Shown here one piece after another: positions 26,201-37,455 of a stretch of 64,000 nucleotides of DNA. The notes under the pieces are model-generated. The model was not told where the DNA came from, searched no databases, and saw only the letters and a list, made by a program, of their open reading frames with translations. Made by a program: the position numbers and the translations under genes. This DNA is from Larus michahellis (taxonomy: Eukaryota > Chordata > Aves > Charadriiformes > Laridae), in the NCBI RefSeq assembly GCF_964199755.1, contig NC_133914.1, positions 3,675,868 to 3,739,867 of the forward strand. Direction: 5' to 3'. Numbering within the stretch: the stretch's first letter is position 1; each line of letters opens with the position of its first letter.

Positions 26201-28613
26201 ACCGGGGCAACATCACGGGGCTCCTCGGGCATCGCGGGCACCGGCCGGGAGCGGAGGTGGGTGCGATGGGAAGGGGCATTTTCCCCCGGATCTCTCCGAA
26301 TCCAGCCCTTTAAGCCTCACCTTCAAAAATGGCCAGAAACCTACTTTACAGTCACTAAAAAAAATAAAATAAACTAAACGGCTGATGCCATGTGAAGGGG
26401 CATTTAGGAAAGCCACCGGCTGGTGCACCCGGGCGCAGGGACGTAACAGCCATAAATCTCTTCAGACAATGAGCTCCACGAAGCCGGCGATGACTTCGAG
26501 GGCTGGAAATGCCTCTCTGCTCCCCGACGACAGTTCTCAGGGAGGTACGCAGGTGCTGCCAGCGCCGCGTGACCCCGCTTTCTCTCAATGAAAGAACAAA
26601 AATTTAAAAAAAAAATTAAAAAAAAAAAATAAAAAAGAAATCCCCCGTGAAGAAAATCCCTGCAGCATTTTCCACACGCGTCTTTTCCCTCCACGTGGAT
26701 TATCCCCTCTGGTTCCAAAGCCACAAGAAAATATCATCGTATTTTTAAAACGAAACCTCAAGGTAAATAAAGGCAAAGGTTTGCATCTGCATTCGGCGCT
26801 CGCCACTTCTATCGCCTGGGCCGGGGGGGTTGGGAGAAAAAAACGCCAGCGCAGTTTTCTGCCGATAGAAGATAGAAAGGTGGAGAACATTTTTTAAATG
26901 TTCTGAAAACATTCCATCATCTATAGGAATCAAAGCCCCATTGAAAGCTACAGAACCCCTCACATTCGAGGTTTTTAATGAAAACCAAATTTTTTTGCAT
27001 GCCCCGTGTTTTTCTTTTGCGAGGATTTCCAGGGGAATACAACTGGAGCGGGGGGCGGACGTGGGGAACTTGGCTGGAGTTTCTCCTGCCCCAATAGGGC
27101 TTTCACTGTGGTTTTTTTTTTTTTTTTTTTTTTAAAATGGTTTAAAGATAATATGGCCCTCGTATTTTTGGACTTGTCAAAGTGCTCTGTCTTGCCCTGG
27201 ATCAACATGGGGTTATTTTTCACTGGAAAATAAATGATGGAGCTGGGGAGGAGGGGTGATAGGGGTCTCAGTCGCTCGTGGGGAGAAGAGGCCTCCTGAG
27301 GCTGCGGGCAGGAAAGCAAAGACCAAATTTTGGGCTTAATATTTAAGGGCGTTGAGTTGGGTGAATCCTGCTATGGCGAGAGGGGCTGGACGTACGGGGC
27401 CTTCCGTACCCGGGAAAACATCCCACATGCTGCAAACCGCCTGGGAGCACGAACCTCGGTGGGGTTTTATGTGTCCCCCCCCGCAAAAAAAAATCTGGGT
27501 AGAAAACCAGTTGCTTTGGGTCAGCTGAAAAGCCATTGTTGAGAACCATCTTTGTTTTAGTTTGGGGGTTTGTTTTTTTTTTTTATTTTTTAATTTTTCC
27601 CATTTGCTTTTAGGCTAACTCCACGTGGAATATACCCATCGCCGTGATGAGGATGCTGGTGGACGCTGGCGCAGGTGGGGGCATCGCAACGGTCCCGTCC
27701 CGCAGTGAGTGCCTTCTCCCGGCTCTCCCTTGGCCACCAGCGCCCCGAACCCCCCCCGGTGCCGCTCTGTGCCAGGGCTGCGGGGGGGGCCTCGGCGGGG
27801 CGCGGGGAAGGCGAGTGGGTGATCACGGCCACCCACCCAGGCGGGGACGCCGGTGGCTTGGCTGGGGGCCGCGGGCGCTGGACCACACAGCTCCGAGGCG
27901 GCGCGAGGGAGGGGAGCGGGGAGCCCTAAAAGCACCCGGCGGGCAACGGGGGGTGGGCAGCCGGGGACCCCCGGGTTTCGCAGGAACATTTAATCCTCTC
28001 GTTAACGTCCCCCATTAGAACAATCCATTCTTTCACTCTGGCTTAAACACCCAACTTTACTTTACAGCTCATTTCATTTATGACTGAGAAATGAAATTAC
28101 TGTATCGATTTCATGGCAGACAGCGAAAAAACCTGGGTGTTCCCGGCCGTAATAAACCTGCCGGCTGCAAAGACAAACAGCAGAACCTGCCAAGCAGGGG
28201 GGGACGGGGACAGGGCTGCAGCCACCCCGGGGACAGCAACAGGGACGGCACCTCCAGGTCCCCTCTCTGCAGCCAAACCCAGCTCTGCTATGGGGTGGTT
28301 TTTTTTTTTTTTTTTCCTCCCCATCTTAAAAAATTAGCTGTATACGTTTGCGGGGACCCGGGGGGGCTTTGCAAGTCGCTGGGATGGAAAGGAAATACGC
28401 CGCCTGGTAGCACCGGTGTGAAATATCCCTCCTGGAGCCGAGCCAGAGCCCAGGCGGGGGCTGGAGAAGGGGTTCAGCGGAGGGGGATCGCCAGGGCCCT
28501 GCGGTGATGGAGAGCCTGACCTCGTCCTTGGCCCTGTCAACCAAAGCGTGCACCACAGCGCGGACAGAGCCAGCATTCGGGTAATCCAGCCCAAAAAGGT
28601 GGTTTATTGTCAG

Positions 28614-29060
28614 AGAATCACAGAATGGTTCGGGTTGGAAGGGACCTTAAAGCCCACCCAGTGGCACCCCCTGCCCTGGGCAGGGACACCTCCCACCAGC
28701 CCAGGTTGCTCCAAGCCCCGTCCAACCTGGCCTTGAACCCCTCCAGGGATGGGGCAGCCACAGCTTCTCTGGGCAACCTGGGCCAGGGGCTCACCACCCT
28801 CACAGCCAAGAATTTCTTCCTGAGATCTAATCTATATCTCCCCTCTTCCAGTGTAAAACTGTTCCCTCTCGTCCTACGGCTCCCCTCCCTGATCCAGAGT
28901 CCCTCCCCGGCTTTCCTGGAGCCCCTTGAGGGACTGGAAGGAGCTGGAAGGTCTCCCTGGAGCCTTCTCTTCTCCAGGCTGAACCCCCCCAGCTCTCTCA
29001 GCCTGTCCCCACAGCAGAGGGGCTCCAGCCCTCCCAGCATCTCCGTGACCCTCCCGCTTT
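28614..29060 (-). mobile_element. CR1 LINE, 5'-truncated 3' end
   Basis: The plus strand is antisense CR1: AGAATCACAGAATGGTTCGG, TTGGAAGGGACCTTAAAGCC, the CCAACCTGGCCTTGAACCCC segment, GCCAAGAATTTCTTCCTGAG, and TTCTCTTCTCCAGGCTGAAC, ending near CCCTCCCAGCATCTCCGTGA. It contains 3' UTR and 3' terminal sequence only. A 265-residue open frame that reads through it on the plus strand is a by-product of the repeat. It forms a distant inverted pair with the copy at 12916-13175. Confidence 0.95.
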
Positions 29061-31143
29061 GCCGCGTGGTGGGGCTGCGGACACCCCGTCGCTTCCACCA
29101 CTCCCCGCCTGTCCCCGGTGCCGTCCCGCCGTCCCTTTGGTTGCCCACCGGTGGGATTTCCAGCATCCCCGGGGCAGCAGGCCATCCCGGCGGGGATGCG
29201 AGGGGTGGGAGGTGGCGGGGGCCGCCGGGCGCGTGTCCCCCCCCGCCACGCAGACATGCCCCGTCATGCGTGTGCGCTCTGCCCACGCGGGCAGGTGCAC
29301 GCCCCGGGGGTGCTCACCTGGGGGGTGCGCCGAAACGGCACCTCGTGCACACACACTCACACACACACTCCGGGATGCAGCCTCGTCTCCCCTGCCTGGC
29401 CTAATTAAAGCCCGCTATCGCCCCATCTAACGCGATTCCAAGGTTAATGAGTCCTCGGTCTCCATCCTCCCCTGCCCCGGCTCTTTGAAGTCGAGCTGCT
29501 TTCATTGCCCAGTGTCTGGTGGCGGTGGGAGGTGCTCGGTGGAGCGCGCCGGGATCCCGGCACCATGTCGCTAACATCATTTTTAGCCTCTGTGGGTTAA
29601 GCCAAGAATAAAGACTCACAGGGCATGAGCCTATTTTAATTTAGGCTCGTCTGATCTCCCGGCCCAGCCCAACCTCTGTGCGAGAAAACACCTTCCCCGC
29701 GCCCCAGCCTGCTGCTGACGGGGAATTCACAGTTATCCAGGCGGCTGGGGTTGCAGGGCTTAAATAAAAAAATAGCGTACGTTATTAAATTACAGCCCTC
29801 GTGCGGGATAGCACGTAAGGTGCTTCAGGGGGGGGATTTCGAGACGTGGCTGCAGTTCTCGGCGCAGCTGCCACTGGGTGCCGGTGCCATCGGGATGCGC
29901 GTCCCGGTGACATCCCTGCGGGGCGGGAGGGATTTCAGGAGGCTGGTGGGCATCCAGGGAACTGGGTTTAAATCTGGCACCGGGAAAGACTCCTGAGCTG
30001 TGCAAAAGTATTAGTGTGCTTAATTCCCGTAGACATTTTTGCCTGTTTTAGCCCCACGTGCAGCCTTGATCCCAAACTGGCTTTAGGGAGAGATTTCCAA
30101 GGTGGGTACCTGGGAGGGCGGTGTAGAAGTGCCCCAGACACTAAAAATTAACCCAAACTCTTCCAACTGGCCCATTCCCCACTGCGAGAGCCACGGTGCA
30201 CCCTGGGTGGGGGATTAGCCCTTGGATCCCCATATCCCCCAGCATCCCTGGCCTCGGCTGTCGCCTCTTCCCGGCGATCCGGTGTCGGAGGCGCCATGGG
30301 GGCAGCTGCGACACGGAGCCATGGCTCAGCCGTGTTTCTGGCCAGGAGCGAGCAGGCACCGGGGAAAACAGGCATCCTGGCACAAGCCGAGCAGCCGGGA
30401 TTTGTTGTTGGAGCCCTATTTATGGGAAAACACGACCTGCCTTTTCTTTTTCTTTCAAATCGGCGAGTCTCCTCTGCAATATGTGGAGAGATTTGGGGTT
30501 GATTTTAGCTGTGGGTCGGGACTGGCCGAAGCTGGGGACAAATTGCTCGGCAGAGGAGCCATTGCGGACCTGAGAATCGAAACATCCTGGCTGCAACTGA
30601 GCAAAACCGCCCTTGCCACCCCGGAACGATGTTTTTATTGGGTTGTTTTCGTATCGCACCAAACTCGAGACATTCTGAGCGATCAGGAATGAAGGATTTG
30701 GGTTGTTTTTTGGGGCTTTTTTTTTGGGGGGTTTTATTGTTTGGGCGTTGAACCAGCCTTCCGCCTCCCCTGCTCTTCTCCGGGCTCCCATCCTCGCCAA
30801 GCCTCTTGCCAGCCAGCCCCCGAGAAACGGCCAGCCGGGGCTGGGGGCCAGCAGGTCCTGCCGTGGCTACCTGTTTGCCCTTTATGGGCCTTAGTTCAAC
30901 AGCTCCTTGCCTTTTCCAGGCACGTGGGAATGGCGCCGGTCACCCCGCAGAGGTGCTGAGCACCAGGGCTGGTGCTCTGGGCCAGGGACAGAGCCCAGCG
31001 ACGGGGGGCAGCTCCGCTTCAGTGGGGGGGTGAGTTTTGAAGAGCCTGTAAGAAGCAAAAAGGCTCGCTTTTTTGTGCCTGTCTGGGAATGGAAAGGAGA
31101 GAAAAAAAAAAAAACAAAAACCCCACCAACCCATCTATTTAAA

Positions 31144-31162
31144 ATATATATATATATATATA
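31144..31162. repeat. (TA)n microsatellite
   Basis: Nineteen bases of alternating A and T, flanked by A-rich sequence. Confidence 0.9.
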
Positions 31163-32317
31163 AAAAAATATATCTTTCCCCCAAGGCATGAGGTCCCGCT
31201 GAGTAAGTAAATGTGAATGACGCATAACCCAACGCTTTCCCAGACACCCTAATGAATTTTCCATGTTTTCCACCATTTAGCTTCTAAATAGGCAGGATTC
31301 AAAAAAAACCAAACAACCGACCCCAAAACCCACCACACAACCCAACCCCAACAGCTGCCCCCAGTCCTTCCCAGCAGGACGGTCCCTGCAGCGGGATTAC
31401 CCACCCCCCCTGGATGCTCACGGAGATGATGCCGAAGTGGGAGCCGGTGGCTTCGGTTCACAGTGGTCCAGGGGATGGGTGTCCACGGCGGGGGGTGACA
31501 TCTATGGGTTCAGGGGGGTCCCCAAGGGTGCAGGAAGCACCTCACATTTAGCCCCACTGTTTCAGAGCAACAGGATCGTGCCCTAATGATGCCGATTGCT
31601 CATTTGTGCCAGGTTCGTTAAGGGCTTGAGGAGGGAAAGGGACGGTGTGGGCCAGGCGAGCCCCCGCGGCACAAGGCAGGCTCCTTCCCCTTGGTCCTGC
31701 CGAGCCTAGAAACTTTTTGCAAGTTAAAAAGTTATTTAGTAAGACAGTTTGGAGACAACACAGTCATTAAAATAGAGGCTGGGGTTTAGAGTTTGGTCTG
31801 GAAAAAGAATATAATAAGATTTTTTTTGCTGAGACTTTGTTAGCTTTGTCCTCAAAGGAAATATTCTTCATTTTTCCTAGGAGATTTTTTAGCCTAAACT
31901 CCACTCAATTTAATATCTGAATGCTCAAAAAAATGTCAACCAAGCTCCAGCGATTTTTTTTCTTTTTTTCCCCCTTCCCTTTCAGTTTTCATTTGCAAAA
32001 GAAAAAAAAAACAAACAAACATTTCTGCTGTGGCTGCCCCACGCTATTGCTTTCTGCCCTGTTTTCCAGAGCCCCCCCCCGCCCCCGACCCCTGACCCTG
32101 GGACAGCGGGGGGTGCCAGGCTCTGCTCTCTGGCTGCCTGGACCCAAATCTGCGGCCGCTCTTGGCTCTCAAAGGGTTTCTGGGGGAGGCCGATGTGCCC
32201 CATGTCCCGCGCCGGCCTCCAGCTTCCCCATTTAAATTCATTAAATTACCGCAAAACCTGCCTAGAAGCAAGACGCGGGGGCCGTCGCAGGCTGGGTGCT
32301 GCGCTCGGTAGGTGGCC

Positions 32318-32419
32318 CCTACAAAATTTGCGCCCGTATAAAAATAACGCCTATATAAAAATGATGCCTACCTAAAAATAACGCCTATATAAAAATAACG
32401 CCTATGTAAAAGTAACGCC
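32318..32419. repeat. 17-bp minisatellite, six copies
   Basis: The core unit is TATATAAAAATAACGCC. Five units fill 32335-32419 exactly (85 bases), and a sixth, more diverged unit (CCTACAAAATTTGCGCC) precedes them at 32318-32334. Each unit has an AT-rich head and a GCC tail, giving a regular alternation of AT and GC every 17 bases. Confidence 0.92.
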
Positions 32420-33776
32420 CCTCTGGCCCTCAGGTGCTGGGTACGTTTCACACCACGGGCTCCCCGGGCCTCCCAGCTCTGTTTCAGCTGCTGCTGCGTC
32501 CTCCCAGCGCTGGCTCCGTCCCGCATCACCTCCACCGGCAGCGCCTGATGCGGCCACAGCGTCACACACCCCCCCACCACCCCCAGGCATCACCCCCAGC
32601 CCCAAAACCACTCGCAGAGGGGCTGCACCCCTCAAAACCCCCTTTTCCGCGGGTGACCCAGTGCACGTCGGTACCAAAACCCCCTTTTTCTTTGGCCTCT
32701 TTTTTTTTCTTTTCCCCTTTCCTCCTCCTCCTCTCTTTTCATGGCAGCTTTAACCGAGGCTGCGAGTAAAGCGGGGATCAATTCGGAGCGGAAAGTTCCT
32801 GTGAATAATAGCTACACCTCGGGGGTGTTTCTCTCCCAGTAGCTGTGAAGAAAAGGCGGGGACGTCGAGGGCTTGACTTGAAACATATTTCCACTGGCCA
32901 GGGCTGAGGAGCTGGGTTCTCACCCATATTAGCATTTATTGTGGTTTTGTTCGGGCTTTTCCTTTTTTTTTTTTTTTTTTTTTTTAATTATTTTCTTTTC
33001 CCCCCGTTCTTTCTGCGAAGGGCTACGCTGCGAAGGAGAGGCAGAGCATCGCCTCCGAGCCCTGCTCGACGGGCTGGCATCGCCCTGGCACGTCGCTGAT
33101 GAATAACGCTGGCGTTGAGTGGCTCGGCTCCTCGGGAGCCGCCAGCCTCCAGCGCGTTGGCACCAGACGCTATTGTAGGCTGGGAAGGGTTGGTTTTTTT
33201 TTTTTTATATTTTATTTTATTTTATTTTCGCTTTTCAGCTGTCACTTGGGTTCTGGAGGCGAGTGGTGAGTGCTAAGGGGTTTGGGCCTGGACCGCCTGG
33301 GAATGCAGGTCCTGGTTAGGATTTGTGCTGGAGGTTTTGCGTCTGGGGAAGCGGCGTGGCGATGACAGGCAGCGGCCGGGATGCGGGATGCTTGGCCCGG
33401 GGATGCAGGGATCACCTGCCAGGTCTAGCTTGGCACAGCACGAGTGGTCCAGGCCCACCTCGACGAAGCCTAAAGGGGTTTGCTGAGAGCTCAGAGCCCC
33501 GGGGAGGGGGGATCCCCCCCGCACTGCACCCCTGTGAAGGGTCCTCCCTCCTCCCCAGACATCCCTGCAATGCCTGCTCAGGCCAAACTGTGGGTGAGAG
33601 CAGCCATGACCCCTCCCGACACTGGCTCCAGGCACCGGGATGCTTGGAGAGATGCCCAAAAAAGACCCCGGAGAAAGCGCAGCGTGACGAACCTTCCTCC
33701 GCACCGGGGCACAGAGCTGCTCCCCCCGGCGAGAACTGAGCAGGCGGAAGGCAGCGGGGAGACTTGTAACCGTACG

Positions 33777-33782
33777 TTTATT
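33777..33782 (-). promoter_or_regulatory. RUNX3: Distal poly(A) signal of RUNX3
   Basis: AATAAA on the minus strand, in the context GGAAATAATAAACGTACGG. It is the last canonical signal before the sequence turns GC-rich, about 3.1 kb past the stop codon. Cleavage would be expected 10-30 bases further left. Confidence 0.6.
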
Positions 33783-33928
33783 ATTTCCACATGGAAAGTC
33801 ATTAAAATGATTACACGGAGGCCTGACGATATAATCACGTACATTGGATAAGAACGTCGACACCGATAATAGAAAAGCAGAACTGACCACTTCGCTGTGG
33901 CTTCGTACCAAGGCGATTTCCGCAGAGG

Positions 33929-34014
33929 AGCCCGGCTCTGGTCTCACTGAAGCCAGCGCAGCAGAGACGGCTCCAGCGAGAGCTTCTTCCAATGACTTCA
34001 ACGGGAGCAGACCC
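33929..34014. mobile_element. Relic of a short palindromic amniote repeat, in RUNX3 3' UTR
   Basis: The left part reads GCCCGGCTCTGGTCTCACTG and the right part CAATGACTTCAACGGGAGCA. These resemble the two arms of short palindromic repeats common in turtle, crocodile and bird DNA, which carry CTCACTGAAGTCAATGG and CATTGACTTCAATGGGAGCAG. The family comparison is from memory and the middle is diverged. If real, it is an old insertion now inside the transcribed 3' UTR. Confidence 0.45.
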
Positions 34015-34457
34015 TCCTCTTCCTCTCCCTCCCTCCCCGCCTCCCCCCTCCCCAGTGACAAGTGCTACAGGTTAAAAAGATGGGCTACATATTAAATATA
34101 GGGCATTACCTTCAAGTAGGGCTGGCATTTTACACAAATAACCACATTATTTGGTATCACTAGCATTTTTTTTTTAATGTCCATCGTAAGACACCATTAA
34201 AAAAAACCAACAACTTTAGCCTTCTTTATCTACAAAGATCTTTGTGCTCATCTCCTTAGTCGTTTGTTGTTATTTTACCCTGCACATACAAGTATTAGAA
34301 GCATTATTAAGAATCGGATCCTTCAACACATTTAAGAATTATATTATTATAACAAATAAGACCAAAAATTAGATTTTATAGTTAAATATTCTGTGAGCCA
34401 GACAAAGGGGTTTTACTGTACAAGCGGTTGTGCATTTTTTTTAAAAAAAGCAAATTA

Positions 34458-34465
34458 TAGTGCAA
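34458..34465 (-). promoter_or_regulatory. RUNX3: miR-130/301/454 8-mer seed site in RUNX3 3' UTR
   Basis: On the RUNX3 strand the sequence is CTTTGCACTATAA, which contains TTGCACTA, a full 8-mer match to the miR-130/301/454 seed. It overlaps TTTGCAC (34460-34466), a 7-mer match to miR-19. RUNX3 is a reported target of miR-130 and miR-301 family members in mammals. A second identical 8-mer lies about 480 bases upstream in the RNA. Confidence 0.55.
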
Positions 34466-34518
34466 AGCAAAAAACGTTGGCCTGTCTTGGGACCATTTGC
34501 ATACAATAGAGGTGCATA

Positions 34519-34526
34519 TATTTACA
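34519..34526 (-). promoter_or_regulatory. RUNX3: Pumilio response element in RUNX3 3' UTR
   Basis: TGTAAATA on the minus strand, in the context GGTGTAAATATATGC, matches the Pumilio consensus UGUAHAUA exactly. It lies 53 bases upstream, in the RNA, of the nearer miR-130/301 site. Confidence 0.5.
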
Positions 34527-34572
34527 CCTTCACATGACAATATGTCATAAAAATAACATCGTTGCCATTCTT

Positions 34573-34578
34573 TTTATT
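34573..34578 (-). promoter_or_regulatory. RUNX3: Internal AATAAA in RUNX3 3' UTR
   Basis: AATAAA on the minus strand in an A/T-rich stretch. Use of this site would shorten the 3' UTR by about 0.8 kb and remove the Pumilio site and the downstream miR-130/301 site while keeping the other at 34936. Confidence 0.4.
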
Positions 34579-34935
34579 ATTTTTTTTATATTTAAATTCG
34601 CTACGAACAGTCTTAAATTAACCTAAGTACTACGAATGCCTTGTTCTCTTTGTGCTTTCAATCAGTGGCGCGATCGGATGATAAACGTAAATGCATCAAA
34701 ACACAGGCTGCCGTGGTCCAGTTTCTACAGCTGGCGAGCACCGGCGAGGCGCTCGCTGTCGCTAAGGCAAGTGAAGGTTGCAGTTTTGCTGGGGTAGGGC
34801 TTTTTTTTTTTTTTTTTTTTTTTTTTAATAATTATTATTATTTAAAAGAGTTGTTCCTGTTGCTTATTTAACTCGTGAGTGGTCATCGCAGCTTTCCAAC
34901 GAAGGCAGGATGTCTTGCTCCAGTCTTTGACGTGG

Positions 34936-34943
34936 TAGTGCAA
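34936..34943 (-). promoter_or_regulatory. RUNX3: Second miR-130/301/454 8-mer seed site
   Basis: TTGCACTA on the minus strand, in the context TTGTAATTGCACTACCACG. It has the same 8-mer as the site at 34458 and lies upstream of the internal poly(A) signal, so it would be kept in both predicted RNA forms. Confidence 0.55.
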
Positions 34944-36894
34944 TTACAAGGCTCTGTACCTCAACCGAGTGCTGACAAGCTGCCAGCTGAGATTTGGCGA
35001 TGGGCGGCGCAGCTGCAATGGTGTCGCTTGGACGGAGGGGCCGGGGGAGCAAGGTGGGCTTTCAATTTTCCTAGGCCCATGCAAAAATAGTAATAAAAAA
35101 AAAAAAAAAAAGGCTCGGTTACTGGTGGCGCTGGGATCTGGGACTGTCCCTGTCGCCTTGCTGCAGGGTGGGCTCTGGAGGGCAGTGGGTACCGCGGTTA
35201 CAGCTCCTCGGGAACCTGCCCGCGCACCCTCAGCCCTGCCGGCGTGGGGAATCCCGAATCCAGCCCAAATTCCCACGCCAGCAGCAAGAACAGCCGGCTC
35301 ACGGGAGGCGACGTAACCCTGCGGTGTCCCTCGGAGCCAGGCCACTAGCCAGGCCTTGGGGGAGCCCCTGCCGCCCCTCCGCCTGCCTCCCATCACGGTC
35401 CCGCTTGGATTGCAACCTCTTTGGTATCAGCTGTGAGGGTGTGTGGTGCCCAGGAGACCTGGTTCCTCCAAATGCCACGTGAGGCAACCAGCTACCAACG
35501 GTACCTTTAGTGCCCCTTCTTCAGCTTATTCATCTCCAGCAAGGTACCCCCGCTCTGGGTCACTCGGGGGAAAGGGAAGGAGGGTGAGGGGATGGAAAAT
35601 GCTAGATAACGTCACTTCGCAATATTCCCACCACCAAGGGACTGAGTAGAAATTGCTCCTTTCTCCAAATCTCAGTTAGAGCTTTCAGTATGAACTAAGT
35701 CGTTTCTTAATTAAAAAAAAAAAAAAAAAAAAGTCATCACGTGTCAATCCACTCTGGGTGAAAACATGGGAAAGAATCGTAAGGGAAATACGACGCTGCA
35801 TGTGTCGCCACTCAGAGAGGATGAAAGGAAGACCCAGAGACCGATGGCAGGGTCATGCCAAAGGCTCCCGAGCCCCTTTTGCAGCTAACGCGCTTAGAAG
35901 TGCATCTCATACATCTGGGATTGTCCTGAATGCCGCCTTCGCTTCAGCCACCATCACTGAGATTTGCTAAGAGGAGCAAAGAATTGAATGGTGAGGTCAG
36001 GACAAAAGAGCAAAAAAACCAAAACAAAACACGTCTCGTAAAAAGTACATCTCATATGTAAACATACAGGAAAGGGGGGTCTGTCAGGCACGGGATCAGC
36101 CACGTTACTGTTTTAAAAATGACGACAATGAAAAAAATGAACAATACAACCTCTGTCGCCAACAACAAATAATAATAATCACATCACAGCTCTTGTTCAC
36201 GTGGCTGATGCCGGCCGACCCGTGAGGAGCGCGCAGCCCCCACGCGTGCCCGAATCCCCGCGGTTGCGCTGTAAACCGGACTCTCATGTGCCGCGCACGG
36301 CTTTGGCGTCGTCCCGGAGCTCTTTGGTGGTCAGGGGCCCTACGCTGGCGGAGAGGGAAGGAGAGGAGACAATGGGGTTTTTTTTCTTTTTTTTTTTTCC
36401 TTTTTTTTTTTTTAGTTCAATCTTCCTGCAGTGGCAGAGAGATGGCTTGGACGACTCCCTGGTCTTTTCTCTTCTCTGAAACATTTTGCAGAAGAAGGGT
36501 GAGCTTTTTGTAAGTTTTGAATGCTTTGTAGGGGAAGAGGTGCGAGTGAGATGACTGAGAAGTGTTCTGCAAGAAACAAACATCTGATTCCACACTTCCT
36601 TTTTTTGTTTTCCCCCCTATGTACAATCCACATACTTAAAATATATGAAAGGAACTACATCAAGCAACAAATTCAAGCCTTGTGGACGTTCATCTTGAAA
36701 TGTAACGTTGGTCTTGGTCCGTCTTCGCTTGATGTTTGCCCATGTTTGCATGCAGAAGATCCTGGTTTGCTTTTGGTTTGGGAGACTTTGGTTTACCCTT
36801 TCCCTAGGCATCGTTTTGCTCTATTCACTACCGAAAGGAGTAACGTAACGGTGGCTGATTAAGTTAAAGCTATCGGTGCCTGGTTGAGTTCCTC

Positions 36895-37455
<561 letters not shown>

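Larger units (their letters stand above)
13176..28613. other. GC-rich intergenic region, no gene recognised
   Basis: About 15 kb with many overlapping open frames on both strands, as expected from high GC and scarce stop codons; none has a recognisable domain. Visible contents are CpG-rich stretches near 15.9-16.3, 24.9-25.2 and 27.6-27.97 kb, a G-quadruplex-prone run at 15894-15927, a short 17-bp repeat at 18741, GGGA and ATAAT microsatellites, and many A- or T-tracts (18139-18174, 26604-26635, 27112-27134, 28299-28316). A less GC-rich island at about 24.06-24.37 kb contains a good splice donor but no identified exon. Confidence 0.55.
29061..33759. other. Intergenic region downstream of RUNX3, no gene recognised
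   Basis: No coding frame is supported. Visible contents are a CA-rich patch near 29348-29371, a (TA)n run at 31144-31162, the 17-bp minisatellite at 32318-32419, a run of 24 T at 32962-32985, and TTTTA-type repeats near 33193-33230. TGTGGTTT matches the RUNX consensus at about 32940, but a single match is not meaningful. Confidence 0.55.
33760..36894 (-). other. RUNX3: RUNX3 3' untranslated region
   Basis: This AT-rich block follows the RUNX3 stop codon on the minus strand and runs to a distal AATAAA (33777-33782 on the plus strand as TTTATT). Composition changes abruptly to GC-rich sequence just beyond it. The length of about 3.1 kb is similar to the long 3' UTR known for mammalian RUNX3. 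A second AATAAA at 34573-34578 would give a shorter form of about 2.3 kb. Visible regulatory sites are two miR-130/301 8-mers (34458-34465 and 34936-34943), a Pumilio element (34519-34526), and T-tracts on the plus strand (34801-34826, 36375-36413) that would be A-tracts in the RNA. The 3' boundary is inferred from the signal and composition, not from transcript data. Confidence 0.75.

Noticed and set aside
28607..29404. 265-codon plus-strand open frame
   Set aside because: The first half is antisense CR1 3' end, so the frame is repeat-derived; the rest is low-complexity.
33273..34061. 262-codon minus-strand open frame
   Set aside because: It overlaps the end of the RUNX3 3' UTR and the GC-rich flank beyond the poly(A) signal; no domain was recognised.
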